This document shows, one piece after another, positions 33,481 through 46,440 of a stretch of 64,000 bases of DNA. Positions within the stretch are counted from its first letter, which is position 1; each line of letters begins with the position of its first letter. The position numbers were made by a program, and so were the translations under genes. This DNA is from Isoetes taiwanensis (Eukaryota > Streptophyta > Lycopodiopsida > Isoetales > Isoetaceae): positions 2,847,280 through 2,911,279 of the forward strand of contig JAJEKV010000075.1 of the NCBI GenBank assembly GCA_021234155.1, given 5' to 3'. The notes beneath the pieces were generated by a model that did no database searches, was not told where the DNA came from, and worked only from the letters and a program-made list of their open reading frames with translations.

Positions 33481-33559
33481 AAATTAATGAGAAAAGGATT
33501 TAGGCTTAGATTATTTACTACTATGTTGTCTTGTGGCACTAAGCATTCGATTGCATTGC

Positions 33560-33908
33560 TGGTTAAGTTAAAATTATAAACTTAACTGAAGATATATCTG
33601 AAAGCAGTTTGGTTAAGTTAAAATTGTAACTTAACCGAAGGTTGGTCTGAAGGCAATTCTGTTAACATTGCAGTTAACAGTAACTTAATGTGTCATGTCT
33701 GAACAACCACCGATGTAAATTGTTAGGTTAAAAATTGCCAAACTTAACTGTGCTGGTTTGAAAATAATTTAGCACATCGTAGTTAGGTTAAAAGATTTTA
33801 CTGAAACCTAACCTTTTTAGGTGCGAATATTATTGTCATAGTTAGGTTTAACAAGCTAGTTAATTTTTCTTAACTAAACTTAACCTAACCGCCGGTGTGA
33901 ATGGCCCC
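33560..33908 (+). repeat. Harbinger subterminal repeats and right TIR
   Basis: Inverted pairs of GTTAAGTT or GTTAGGTT with AACTTAAC or AACCTAACC occur at about 33563-33592, 33611-33636, 33720-33755, 33780-33815 and 33840-33893. The terminal motif CCGGTGTGAATGGCCCC ends at 33908, followed by TTA. Multiple subterminal motifs are usual for transposase binding. Confidence 0.7.
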
Positions 33909-33911
33909 TTA

Positions 33912-35990
33912 GATTCTTTCATGGAGTTAATTTTCAGTTCAGGTCAATTTTGCACAATATTTTGAAGCGTCTCTTACTTGCAATTATATTGTTCGCCACT
34001 CTAATCACGTGGCAGTGTTCTCGCAGACTGTAACCACATGAACCAAAGTAAGTAGTTGCAGAAGTAAATGAATATTGTTTTGACAATATATTTCTTATCA
34101 ATATTTTTATCTTATGTCGCTGCAATATTCATCAATTTATCAATGTGCATCCAAGTCAAATGCAATTATACAGATCGGAAGCAAGCAAATTGTTCTAGGC
34201 ACAATTTATAAATAATTCAAATGTTGTTGATAACTTTGTTAATATTGTGGATAACTCTATTTTCAAAGTGAGATACAAACTCAAGCTATTGTTACGTACA
34301 ATTGCATAAACTGATATGTGTAAATTTGATAATTTGGATTACTAAATGAAAATTTAAATTCTTATCATTCATATATAAAGCAGTGTCAATTTTTTCCTAT
34401 TTTCCTATTTATTTGATGGAATTTGTTTGAGAAGCCCTCATGTCGACACGTGTTAAGTTTTGACTTTTTGACCCTTATCTGTTTTAGTTCCAGCAGATCC
34501 AGCTCCGATGCTATAGGGTAATGCAAAAATGATCCTCCGGCAGAGCTGTTGTCGCCAGGCAATGCAAAAATGGATTTATTGGCGGTCTCAGACCCACAAT
34601 TTTTTTCAGAAGAAGAAGATCGCCGACCCACAAATGGATTCAGAAGGATTTGTTGTTTTTTGGGCAAAAAGTGGCGATCGATCGGTCCAAGACCCTGTTT
34701 TTGAACCCTGTTCCTCTTTTTAGGCCGCCCACGGCATTTGGGGCATCACGCTATGAGCATTTGGGACCGAAATGTGGTTATTGGAAACAGAGGCTCGAAC
34801 TTAGTGCCTATACTCTCTAGCCTTATGGAAATGGGCTTCCATGCCATCGCCAAGCTTGCAAACATAGGGCCGATCCGCCAAGCTCGGTAGCTCAATTACT
34901 ATGTTTGTTAACCCCGCACACAAGATTCGTGAGAATATTAAAACAAGAATAGCAACGGCTCCGCTGAAGTCCCACAAAGGGCTGGAAATCTTATCCGAAG
35001 TTCGCAGATTGTGGCCGAAGTTCGCCTAATTCTCAAGCCTGGAACCTCAAAATCGCAAGCACGCATCGCTGTAAAGCGTATGAAATTATTAAATCTGATG
35101 AGCCTTTACCTTGAAAAGATAGAAGGGCTTGAATCTCGTGCACCGCTGTAATAGGAAGCGAGCCGCTTGTAGTGGTTTGAGAGCATAGCTACTCCCGTGA
35201 TCTTGCATTTCGAGTCTTCTTCTTTTTTGATTCTCGGGCCGAACAAGGTACCTCCTAGCCCATGTCTTCCCGCTGATTTTAGAAAAGTTAGTCCACGCCT
35301 TGAGACAAATATTTCAATGTGTCTGCGTTTTGATACATTTTCATGTCAAGAACCCATTTCATGAGCATACCGTGCATGAGGCAATTGCTTTTTTGAAAGT
35401 ATTGTTTAGAATAAATTTGTAATTCATGCCTCTTTTCCAGAACTTTGTGGATTTGGTCGGCAAAGGAACGAGCATCTCAATCTCTAGCGTAAGGTGCAAG
35501 GTTGAAGGAGGGTCTGTCACATTAATCGAAGCTTGCTTACACCGAAAGCAATCGCTATTCGTGAAACTCGTGTATTTTACTTGAAAATACAAAGTACCAA
35601 AGACACATTGCAACGCCTTTTTGTAATGTGTACCTAGTCCGCCAAACTAGCCATTAGCTTTATATAATGCTACTGCCCCTAGATAATTTTGTTCTTATAT
35701 TTTAGTTTGGCCCCTAATGCTCGGACTGCTATAATCTGCACCATGAGTCCAAATTCTCATCATGGGATCAGTCCCGTAGAAATACACTTTCTTTTGCAAC
35801 TAGAGCAAAGGAAGTTACTAATAATGCCCATGTTAATGTGGTAAGTTCTGCTAAGGGATTGCTCTTGTGTGCTTGCTTATAAGTCTGCGCCATAAATAGG
35901 TCCATGTTTTCGCAAATTTGTCACCTGATCGCGAAATCTTTGATCCCTGAGTTGGTTGTGTGTCTAATACGCTTCTTTCATTGTTATTAT
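33912..35990. other. Non-coding region
   Basis: Mixed AT-rich (33912-34430, 35330-35990) and more balanced sequence (34440-35300). Short open frames show no domain. No tRNA or repeat structure could be supported. The last few hundred bases may contain lost 5' exons of the TAF12 copy, but I could not align them. Confidence 0.4.
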
Positions 35991-35992
35991 AT

Positions 35993-36785
35993 GTTGATCC
36001 ACATGAGAAGCTGGATCCGGAAGTTGAAGACGCCTTGCTTGGAAATTGCTGATGACTTTGTTGAAACAAGAATGATCTTGCACGCCTCAAGTTATGATAA
36101 TTTCCCATGTTCTCTTCATAGCTATGCAATAAGTATTAGGTGATGCACAAAGACTGCTTTGGTGAGTCTGGATTTTGGATGTTTTGGGTTTTGGTGGATG
36201 GTTTTGTTGGCTTTTTCTAAGTTATCTTTGGCAGGTGACAACGTTTGCTTGTGCGTTGGCTAAGCATCGGAAATCTTCTTTGGAAGCAAAAGATGTTCTG
36301 CTACATTTGGGTGAGATGGCGGTATAAATTTCTGAATTAGCGTGATTATGTTTCTTGCTAACTTCATTTTTATGAATTTGCTATAGAAAGGAATTGGAAC
36401 ATGACAATTCCTGGATTTGGAGGAGATGAATACCGATCATATAAGAGGCCGGTGAGTAAAACTTAAAGTACATAACATTGATCTTATCTTATTTCAATTA
36501 AAAACATTATAATGTTTTTAACTTTTCTCGCTTTGGTTTTGCCACCAAGAAGTGAGTCAGATAGGCAACGGCTTGCCTCTGTATGGTTTATATCATTATA
36601 TGCTTATGTTCTTGGTGTCTTGCTAAGTCGGTTCTAATGTTCTTTCATGACTTTGCAGGTCCCCACAAATACTAGCAGCAGGATCGGAGGGCATCACAAA
36701 GAATGCCTCTCAAAACAACCCACAATATGGAAGTCAACATCGTCACATGTACATGTCCACTTTCCCCTCAGATATTTTCCATGAG
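35993..36785 (+). pseudogene. TAF12: TFIID subunit TAF12 pseudogene
   Basis: It encodes the histone-fold part of TBP-associated factor 12. The first exon reads DPHEKLDPEVEDALL, then one extra G near 36041 breaks the frame before the expected IADDFVE. No GT donor follows this exon, and no AG acceptor precedes it. Later exons are clean: 36235-36310 (VTTFACALAKHRKSSLEAKD), 36387-36451 (RNWNMTIPGFGGDEYRSYKR) and 36659-36785, with GT-AG borders at 36311, 36386, 36452 and 36658. TAF12 pairs with TAF4 in TFIID and also acts in SAGA. Introns are kept, so this is a duplicated, not retroposed, copy. N-terminal exons are not seen. The last exon does not look like the usual C-terminus. Confidence 0.82.
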
Positions 36786-39400
36786 ATGAGATGAAATCAA
36801 GATGGGGTGAGATCAGATGAGATGAAAAGTTTATTATAAGGTCTTTGGAGATATTTAAATGATCATTCATAGCCATCAACATGCAGCCACATTTTTGTCC
36901 TCCTTTCAAGTGACTCAATTAGAGGTGCATCTGCTCTTCCGTCGAACAACAATTTTCATGCCCACAAGAAGAAATATATTTTGATAAGCAAGGTCCATAT
37001 CTCACTTTATATGGTGCGTCTGTTCTGTGCATAATGGCCTATTTGTGGTGTTTGAAAGAGTGGAAAGTTAAGATTGAGATTGTTAATATTGTTTGTTGGT
37101 TTTCAAATATGTCCAAATGATCAGACATGGCCCAAATAAGCAATGGTGTTCTCAGCATTTCAGAGGCACTCTTTTTTCGTGGCCCATAGAAAATTTAGAC
37201 GTTAGATGGCTTCAGTCTTGCAGAGAGGGAACCCTTTCTTGCAGAGAGGGACGAGATGAGAAATATAAATATAAATTGGTTGCAATCTATTCAGTTGGTG
37301 TATTTCCATTCTGGTAGTACGTTTTTGTGAGGCCATATTTCCATTCTTCGCAGTGATGGGCTAGATAACGTCCTCCCACGAGGCGTTATGGCCCAACGAG
37401 GCGTTATGGCCCAGCTGAGTAGCCATGTGGCCAGGAAATTCCGAGGCCATACGGCAGTGTGCAAAGTTTTTTGTTACCGCGGCGATTGAAGGCCGGCGCT
37501 GGGCACCATAGCTGGGAGCAAGAAACGACAAGGCATGTAAGTAAGAGAAAATCCTTAATGTCGAAGGAATGGGATTTGATGAACTGCAAAGATATGCCGC
37601 ATGAGCTCATTAAGATTAGGGAATTAGAAAGAGGCAGATTGAGAGATCGTGTTCAGGTGTTAATAGCTCTGAAGGAATGTGCAAAAGTATTTCCAATTTT
37701 CTAATATATGCTTCCAATAGCCTAATAAGCATGCAGCGAAAATGGGCAACACCAAAGGATAATGTGCTTACTCATGATCCGGTCTTGATACTACATAACA
37801 AGAGAGGTCAGATATTTCTACCTTCATAAAACAAGGAAGAATGGTGTGAAAAAGCCGCAGGAATGTCTTGAGTCCGCGGATCCGCCATATTTTAAGGCAA
37901 CAATGTATGACAATGTATATGGTCAGAGACAACAATGTATTCAAATTTCGATAGACTCAAAAACCATGTCAAGAGAATGCCATTTCTGCCAATTCGTGCA
38001 TGCCTTCTAGAAACAAGAATCAAGTGATGACTGTTGGGTAACAAATTTTGACTGCATTTTCCTTATTGTTGACATTTAAGTGCTTCTTCCCCACCATAAT
38101 GACCAAAGACTGAGGCCATGGACACCAAAGTTATGTTTTTTTTGAGAACTTGAGATTGCATCCACATGTTTTCATTAGAAAACTATGCATGCATAATTTT
38201 GACTAAATATAAATAGAATACAGCAGTATATCAGACCTAAAAGTGAAGACAATATGACGGTCATCCATAGGCCACAGGCTTGTTAATATCAAACAGTTGT
38301 ATATCACAGGCATGTAACTAAGAGAAACTCCTTAATGTCGATGTGTCTGACCCTACTCTCTTCTGATTGATAATTATAAGTGGGAGCTAAGTTTGAATAT
38401 GGCAGAGCTTTTGTATATCGACATTCTTTAATGCCTTTTTGAGCCAACAGAGTTTTTAGACTAGCCAGGAGCCTTCTGGTTGTTACTTGATGTACCCTGT
38501 ATGCAAGGGATATCAATGTGATTGTTTATGTGAAGCTGTAGTGGGGAGACTGAAAGGTCCAAATTGCATCTAATGCATGCCTGGGGGATTCACCTATATA
38601 CAATATGGATATGCCATCTGCGTTACTAGGGTAGCAAGAAAACCCATAGTATACGGTCCAAAAGAACTAGAAAAATACCCATATCGAAAATGTACAGGCT
38701 TAAAATATTGCAAAATGTGATAAAAACCACCCCTTTCCATATATTTTCGTACGAAAGCTCTCCAAAAATAACCCATTTCTTATAACTCAGATGGTTCATA
38801 CGGGATTTTAGGGTGAACCCCCCTTGAATGCATGTGCCTTAGTACACCAAATTGGCATACATTTGCAGACTGATATTCAAACCGTGTCAAGCATGCATCA
38901 TTTTTCCAAACATCGTTCTCATTTAGATTATCGTTCTCATCGTTAACATTTCGTTTCAGCAGAGGTCATCATTAACATTTTGTTTCAGCAAAGGTCAAAT
39001 TTGATCTACCACGTTTGAAACATTTCCATACATTGAGCAGAGCAAATAATCATGTTGGACAATATTGCATGACGGACCATCTCCATGATGAATATCATAA
39101 ATTTGTTCTTACCATATGGAAAGCTATTGGGTTAATGGGTTCATGTTTTATTCGTATGCATTTTGAATAACCATTTTGCATAGATATATTGGCAACTACA
39201 GAGGTTAGAATTTTCCATGCTCAAACACAGTTCAATTTTTGTATGTTCGGAACTTAGATTCTTTTGATTTAATGCAAAACATCTTTCGTAACAAGTCGTT
39301 ATGATCAATATTCTTCTATCGTGCAGGCACTGAACACAAGGCAACAAAATGCAGGTTCAAATTCTGCATGTTCTAGCATGTATAGATGGGTTGGGGAAGA
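36786..39400. other. Non-coding region with small repeats
   Basis: No supported gene. A 34-bp segment at about 37532 (GGCATGTAAGTAAGAGAAA...) recurs near 38310 with three changes, and ACGAGGCGTTATGGCCCA is repeated in tandem at 37378-37413. These are probably remains of small mobile elements. Confidence 0.5.
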
Positions 39401-39439
39401 GAAACGTTCGCGGCGGCCTTGGCCGCCGCGATAAGTTTC
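39401..39439. repeat. Perfect GC-rich palindrome
   Basis: CGCGGCGGCC (39409-39418), loop TT, GGCCGCCGCG (39421-39430): a 10-bp perfect stem in otherwise AT-rich sequence. An outer GAAAC (39401-39405) and GTTTC (39435-39439) can extend the pairing. Confidence 0.85.
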
Positions 39440-39899
39440 TTGTATTCTAATTATAATTCTTGCGATTTGTGGTACATGCGCGATGTATATAGATTACCAT
39501 CTATACATTCTATTTAAACTTCTTGGCTAGAGGTTTTTTGCCATCAATTAAAAACGCATGAATGTATAGGGGAATGGCATTGGGGATGCCAATTCAGCAC
39601 CATAGATAGAATGGGCCCCCCAACCCTCGGGAGCGGGTCTCCTGTGTGCACTGGAATGGTCTTAGGTCCACTACCATTTCCCTAAGTTGGGATGCATGTT
39701 TTCTGTTGCTCTCTTGGTGGATGCACACAGATTTGAAAAATTAAGCAAAAGCCCTGTTTTTTCATGGGGATTTTGAAAGTTAAAGCACTGATGTTTTCTC
39801 TTGGACTAAGCAGAATCCCTGATCCTGGCTTCCATTCCGTGTTGGAGGGAGGGGTCACGTGGCAAAACCATAATCAAAATGCAGATCCAACTTCTGTTT
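39440..39899. other. Non-coding spacer
   Basis: AT-rich and then mixed sequence. I see nothing that can be supported. Confidence 0.4.
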
Positions 39900-40083
39900 T
39901 GTCCCGCGTCATATAAAAGAGGGAGAGGCGAAGAATCTGAACTCAGATTTGCGGAGAGGCGCCTAATCGATCCATTCGAAGGTGCCATAGGCCGCGAATT
40001 CATGGATCAGGCGCAGCTCACCATATTGAATTCTTTTATAGTGCGAGTCTTTACCATATTGTTGCTCTGGGAAGAAAGTTGAA
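39900..40083 (+). promoter_or_regulatory. Possible TATA promoter and short ORF
   Basis: CATATAAAAGAGGGAG near 39911 is a good TATA box in plant context. About 90 bases downstream ATG 40003 opens a 27-codon frame (MDQAQLTILNSFIVRVFTIL...). The frame is short and unrecognised. It could be the first exon of a decayed gene that includes the exon-like pieces at 41.3-41.7 kb. Confidence 0.3.
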
Positions 40084-41311
40084 AGAGCTTCAGACTTCCT
40101 ACTCCGTGATGGGCTACGCAAAGCAACCTGCAATTATCCTGCAATTTTGAGGCGCACCTCATTGATTGCAGCCATTCTTGCGCAGTCTATGCCTTCTGTT
40201 CTACAAAACTAAAATTAATGAGAATCGTCCCGCTCAGAGCCAGGAACGGATGGATTTGAATAAGGGGAGGGGACATCCTAGAAGAACCTGTAGTGCTCGA
40301 ATTGAGCCCCTACTAAATGCTGCGCTGAATTGAATCCTCAGCCCGAGGTATGGAATGCAGGATATGCTTTCCCAGGTCTATGCGAGATATGGGGCTCCAA
40401 AAGGGTCACTGTTTTAGACCCTAATGGCGATTCTCGCCACATACAGGTTTTCGTGCAAAGATTTCGTGGGCATGTTGTCGCAGTATGAACTGCCTACAAG
40501 CTGGATACCGAGCCTGCTCCAAAGATTAAAATTTGTGAGGAAACAGAGGTAAGAATGCTTACTAGAAAGCACCCAGCTTTCTAGGAGATTCCTCGGGAGA
40601 AAAAAGGCCAGATTCTGTTATGCTTAAACTATTTCCGGCTTATGTTGAATGGATAATGGATAGTGCAGACAAATTATAAGAAGCCGGCTTTGTAGATGCC
40701 TATGAGCATGATTCGCTCTCAAAACAGGGGCCTAATTGATTCTTTCAATGGGCCTGCATTTGAATTAGCGAAACAGAGAGTAGAGCTATCGGAAAAAAAT
40801 GTTTGATTCAGAGGTTTTGGGTCTGTAGACCGTGTAGGCAGTATTACACCATATTTTGGCTGTAAAAACTAGGAAGAATGTTTAGAATCAAAGGAAGATA
40901 TCTGAAGGCTGTTCTATTGTTTTCTTCAAGCTGATTCTGAATGGTGTGAGCAGAAGAATTCATGGAAGCCGATTGCAGAATCTAGCTCCTAAAAGCTGCT
41001 TCTTTAAAAAAAAAAGGCGGATGGCTGACCAAATCTATGAAGGTTCTGCTCAAGCAACAGCATGGCATTTTTATCAGGGGCATGAACCTAGGAAACTGAC
41101 CGCCTTACCAAAAAGCAACATCACTTTATAGGCATTTTCTTTAGGACCACCAAAAGAGTAAAATGGACAATGCAACAGAATCATAAGCAGTTCTTCATCA
41201 AGGAAGATAATATATTACCTCTTATTTTGCTCTCAATTCTAAAGGATCTGTATTATTTTATTCTGTATCCCATTTGAGTTCGTATCTTGATTTTAGCTCT
41301 CGCGATCTCGG
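40084..41311. other. Non-coding region
   Basis: No supported gene. A 61-codon frame at 40946-41131 contains an A-rich run and no domain. Confidence 0.4.
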
Positions 41312-41720
41312 TTGCTTATTTCTCACCCTAGCTATTCATGGGTCACGTTTGCATTTATTGGTCTTGTGGGCAGTCTCCTGCACATGTTAATGAAATCTTC
41401 TTCCTTTCCCTATGTTTTTAGTCCAAACGAGAACAAGGATTGGATCCTTGCTACATGTATGTATGGGGGAGACTTCATTGCTTCCATAAGTAAGGGATAT
41501 GTCACACAGTCCATCCAGAAAAGAGCGGAGGTTAGTTGAAATCTAAATGTATGTTCATATATTACTTTTTAACCTTTTAATCCTTGGTTAAATTTCTAAT
41601 GCAATAACTCTTGCAGTTATTAGACTTGACATTATGTGCCGATTTCTGGATGGTGGCCACTCAAAGGAAGCAGAGGTATATGTCCCTTATTATGATTGGC
41701 CACCAAAATGTAGCGTAAGG
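41312..41720 (+). other. Exon-like islands, unrecognised
   Basis: A frame at 41312-41530 encodes a hydrophobic stretch (WVTFAFIGLVGSLLHMLM, possibly one membrane segment) and then NENKDWILATCMYGGDFIAS, ending at GTTAG. After TTGCAG at 41617 a second piece reads LLDLTLCADFWMVATQRKQ and ends at GTATATG. The splice-like borders and joined open frames suggest two exons of a host gene relic. I do not recognise the protein. Confidence 0.35.
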
Positions 41721-42699
41721 ATCTTCTTATTGTGTTGGTCTTTGGATCATAGTTTATTGAGGTTCGGAGGTTGGAGTGCATAGATTGGAGGCATGCCACA
41801 GACGTCACACTGATCGCCCTTTTTTTTCTGGGAAAGACTTGGCTGCTTCTTTCTATATATGTCGAATTTTTTGCTGCGGACCTTATGAACAGTGTACGCA
41901 GTCACAGCCCCACATACATGGAATACAGCTTTTTGTATGCACACTACATTTTTTTCCTGATTAGTTGCAAAAATACTTCAAAAATACATATACTATCTAA
42001 GATATGTAGTTTTTACTTTGTGGATATATGGAATATATTCCTGATAAGAAATGCGTATGATGGCAGTACAATTGTTAACATGTGCTAGATTATAAACATT
42101 GAACATATTTGTGTCACAAGTTGTGGGTTGTGTTGGTATAGAATGTGCTTATTCTATGGAATGAACATGCCTTGGACAAAGGACCTCAAGTTATTGAACT
42201 AGATATAACCAAAATCATTCTATACAGCCAATATCTTTGTCCCTAACAAACAACAACATGATAGAGATAAAGCCATACATATGACTTGTGATCATAGTAG
42301 TAGCATTTGTTATCACTTCAAATGTCCAATTATTCTTCCACTAACTTCGCAAAACCACCATCTCCAAAAAAACGTGTCATAAACATTTGTGACGGAGCAA
42401 GTCTCCCTTATCAAACATCTAACATCAACAACTGAATGACAATGAGGTACTCTAATTCTTAATACACACATAAGCACTCACTAAAAGAAAAAAAAAAAAA
42501 AAACTAGCTGTTGTAAGAGGTCTAGACTGAGAAAACAACACTAAGATGATGTGCTTGATGTCATTCATTATTTGGGAAATGTTTTTGTAATGCCTCCTAC
42601 TGTGAACCTAAAAACCATCAACCAGTGGCGTACGACAAATTCTTGTAGAGATAAATGTGATACATGTTTCAAATTTGCACGTGTTGTATAACCTTCTCT
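41721..42699. other. Non-coding region with an A-run
   Basis: AT-rich sequence with an interrupted A tract at 42485-42502. No gene or element boundary can be supported. It precedes the abrupt rise in GC near 42700. Confidence 0.45.
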
Positions 42700-44329
42700 C
42701 TAGCGCCTAGCACGTGTTGGATGAAGGTTGCTCAGGCTCGACACAGGCGCAGACGGGGGCCATGAAACAGCTGGAGGAACAGATCGAGAATAATGTAACC
42801 CGGATTGCGGATTGATGCGAGAGATACAATCCTCGGCATCCCATGTGCTCAAAAGAGCGGTTGGCGTGGAAAGGCAACGGGTTACGTGCACATGGAGACC
42901 GCGATGCGCCAGTTAGAAGACTCTGCTTCGCTTGGCCCACTTTGAGAGGCAACAGATAAGCGTGGCCTTGCCGACTTGCGAGCTTCAGCGTGGATTCCCC
43001 TCCTCACCACCGTGGAGACTATGGCATGCGACAAGCGTGGTGTTGAGCGTGATACGGTAGCAACTATTTCCGCCTCAAGTCGGAAGTCGGGGTATGCCAC
43101 CGGATACAAAACGTCCGAGCCATCGTCCGGCCAACCGGCGAGCTAAGAACCCCGCAGAGGGGGTGAGACACAAGATCGGGGAGATCCGGGAGCTCAAAGC
43201 AACCATTGCCCGGCAAAGGCGGGCCGCCGTTTCGCCAGTCCATGAACACCACAGACTTGCACAAAATGAGTTGGCCAGCAGCGAGATTCCAACAGAGCTA
43301 GGCTCCCGACTCGTGGCGGCGGGTCGCAACACGTGGACAGACCAAAGCGCCGTGCTCCATAGCCCACAGTGCCAAGCAAAAGCGCGGTGAGGCAGCCACC
43401 TCCTCCATCTCGCGACACCACACCGCCCTGCTTATGAGCAGCCCACACACTCCGACCTAACAAAGGCCACCCGGCCGGCGGCTAATGTTGCCCCTCGACT
43501 CGGTGAGCGGCGGCGGAGGCGGGGCATGCCGACGCCATAATGTGGTGGTGCGTGGACTCTCGTGAGGAGGCGGAGAAGATCTCACCAAAGCGCGTTCGTG
43601 ATGAGATCCTATCTCAATGGCATTCCCGACAAGGTACACATTGCTAGAGCGAGCGCCTTGGGGCTCAACGCCGCAGATCGCCCGCGTGTTGTCACCTTCA
43701 CGGTGGCGGACATGCGAAAACCTGAGGCCATCCCCGCGTCGAGAGTAGACAACCTGAGGGGACTGCTCGTATGTTGACCGAGATCTCACCCCGATGCAAC
43801 AGAGTCCCACGCAGCTACCGCCCAGTCGTGGACGCCCGTCAGAGGGGGGCCGCGAGCCTTGTCCGGGCAAGCTTCGCGATTTTCAGGCGGCTACCGAGGT
43901 AGCCGAGGCAATGCGCCAGTTGCCGCCACTCCTCGCTGCTGCTGCTGCCGCGCGGCACTTTACCCTCACCTCACCTCCTCGGCCCGCCGCATTCGCTGCC
44001 AGCGCCAACCGCCCCCGCAACCGGGCAAATCATCGAGCGCCCACATCAATGCCGGCAAATAGGAACCGTATAGCTCCGGATGGTGTCTTGAAACTGCTCG
44101 GGCTTCCCCGCGAAAGGCGAGTCTCAACTCTATTGCACCGGATATGGATCTCATTTTCCTCATGGAAACATGGGAGCATGCGGTACGTAGACCGCCAGAA
44201 CCTCAGGCTATCTGCATTTCGGTGTTCAATGAGTGCAATGTGCAAGCGAGGGCATGGCGGGTTGCTCGCTACTACCGTGCAACCTTTTGAGGCACTTTCG
44301 TCCTCTGCACAAAAAACGTGACAGGTACA

Positions 44330-44720
44330 ATCGCTACTTGTGGGTGCGCGTGCGGCAAAGATGACAAGCGACGACACTCTCCTCATAGCAGCATGCTACT
44401 TTCCACATGCCGAGAGCAACTTTTATGACACTCATTCAGATGTGGATCGATTGGAGCCTTATGTCGATCTATATGATGACATACAGCAGCACAAACAGTT
44501 GGGCAGGGTTATGTTGCTTGGCGACTTTAATGCCGCACAGGAGCCGAGCAGGTTCCGAAATTTGAGCCCCTGGCAGAGGACGTCTTGCAGTTGAACCCCG
44601 CAGAGGTGGCTTGGTCAAGGATATCAGATGACAGCGCTTATATTTCGCGCTATGGCAGGCGGCGTTCTTTATTCTTTGGGTAGTATCTTTGACCTAGTTA
44701 TCTGTAATGGGTTGGTGCAA
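44330..44720 (+). pseudogene. Endonuclease remnant of the GC-rich LINE
   Basis: The frame at 44340-44594 includes TLLIAACYFPHAES and VMLLGDFNAAQEPSRF, the GDFN box of APE-type endonucleases. After a stop near 44594, another frame continues with LVICNGLVQWPSSNG. The catalytic SDH motif is not found. Confidence 0.7.
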
Positions 44721-45559
44721 TGGCCATCTTCCAATGGGCCGCACTTGTAGACAGGGAGAACCAAGGGGCGGCTCCAAAGTGTGGTGGATTATCTGGCCGG
44801 TTGAGGAAATCCGGGTCCGCACCGGTTACTCATTTTTCCATCGTGACGCAACACTTCCGGGGGAAGTAGACTCACCACCGCCCCTGCTCATGCATCTCCC
44901 GTGGGAAGCTCCCCGTGCACCCATTGCCTCAACACACCGGGTGCCCCAAATGCGCTGGACTAACACCGTCGCAGGGACCTATGCCCACCGCTTGAGCATG
45001 ATCCGGCGGGACTGCCGCAACTCCCCACACTTCAAGAACAATGCGCCACCGACTCACCCGCTTCGACGGCCGCAGAAAGATGCTTTTGGGAGAGGCCGCC
45101 ACGGCAAGCCTCGCACACCACCACCTTCCCCGCAATGGATGGCTTGATGATGAGTGTCGGGAGCTCAAACGCGACACCCCAGGCAAGTCATCGATCCCAT
45201 CTCTCCAGGGTGCCGGGTCCAATACCGTTCCTTTCTCAAGAACAAGAAGGCCGATACCTCGCAGAGCATCAGAAATGATGTTTGGTCTCCTGGACCGGCA
45301 CCCCAGGGACATTCGGAGAAGGGTCTTGAGCAAGCCCCACAGCCCACGAGGGAACATCACCTCCGAGCAATGGGTACAAGTATTTGCAATGTACCGTATG
45401 ACCCTTTCGGGGCTCCGCACTAGTCCCTCCACGATAGGCATGGCTCGGGTTATCACGCGAGGGGATGTCATCATGGGCCCTCTGGCGCCTAGCTAATGGG
45501 AAGGCGGCCAGATTTAGATGGCATGCGCGCAGAGCTTCCGAAATGGGTGGGCCTCCACC

Positions 45560-46440
45560 GGGTGCCTGTTCTCCGCGGCATTGTTCAATAAAGCATTGCG
45601 AGAAGGCTTCCCTACGCCAATGGACCACTAGTAGAGTAGTGCCCATATACAAAGCGGGGACCCTCAATGTCCGCCAACTACCGCATACTATTATGGTCAG
45701 CTCTCTCTTTGCAAAAGCGCTTGGTGGCATCCTTGAGCGCGTGACAATATGGGCAGAGGAAGAAACGGTCGTGAGGCTCTTTACACGCGGCGGGTTTTCG
45801 CCCGGACATTCCCACCATTGATCATATCTTCACTCTTTTACATTGATTGAAGATAGCGGAATCGCCGTGAGAACTGTCATCTTTGTTGTTTACGTGGATT
45901 TTGCAAAGGCATTCCGACCGCGATTACCCGCAATAAGCTATGGGGCCGATTAGGCGGCTGGGGACCCCCGACTTGCGAATCGCATTATATAGGTTTGTCA
46001 CGAGGCATGCTCGGGCCGTATCACATCAGCCGGCCGCAGTGACCGACCCGGTAGCATTGGTCGCGTCGGGGTTGCCCCCTCCCCCACACTCTTTGGCTGT
46101 ACATTGATCGGTTGGAAGATTGGCCCTCTCGAAAGCATGGAGGTGCGAGCGCACATATCATGCATCACACAATCAGAGCAACTCATATATCTTTGACGAT
46201 GTCAACCTCATGGCCTATACTCCGGAGGACATGCAACGTCACCTGGATGCTCTTGACACTTTTGCCAATTCACGGCATGCGAGTTAACTTGGCCAAAACT
46301 AGGTGTCATAGTTGCATCATCCCGTCGACCAAGGCTTCCCACATTCACTTACCGGGGGCAAGAGGTAGAGGTGGCTCCGACCTACAAGTACTTGGGGATT
46401 GAGTTCTCAACTACCACCCATTGGGATCGCGGCTATCGTT
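45560..46440 (+). pseudogene. Reverse transcriptase remnant of the GC-rich LINE
   Basis: Pieces in shifting frames match RT order: VVPIYKAGTLN, then TIMVSSLFAKALGGILE (45640-45750), IDHIFTL (45820), VVYVDFAKAF (45885-45912; palm Asp kept), FDDVNLMAYTPEDMQRHL (46190-46240; the usual YADD is altered to IFDD), and YKYLGIEFSTT (46385-46415). At least five frameshifts or stops separate them. Confidence 0.8.

Larger units (their letters stand above)
32185..33908 (+). mobile_element. PIF/Harbinger element, 5' end missing
   Basis: It holds a DDE_4-type transposase gene and ends on the right at 33908 with ...CCGGTGTGAATGGCCCC followed by TTA (33909-33911), which fits the GGGGCC-type terminal inverted repeat and TWA target duplication of PIF/Harbinger. 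Between 33560 and 33900 are several inverted GTTAAGTT/AACTTAAC pairs, which look like subterminal transposase-binding repeats. I did not find a matching left inverted repeat upstream, so the 5' end is deleted or displaced. A captured host exon lies between the transposase and the right end. Confidence 0.8.
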
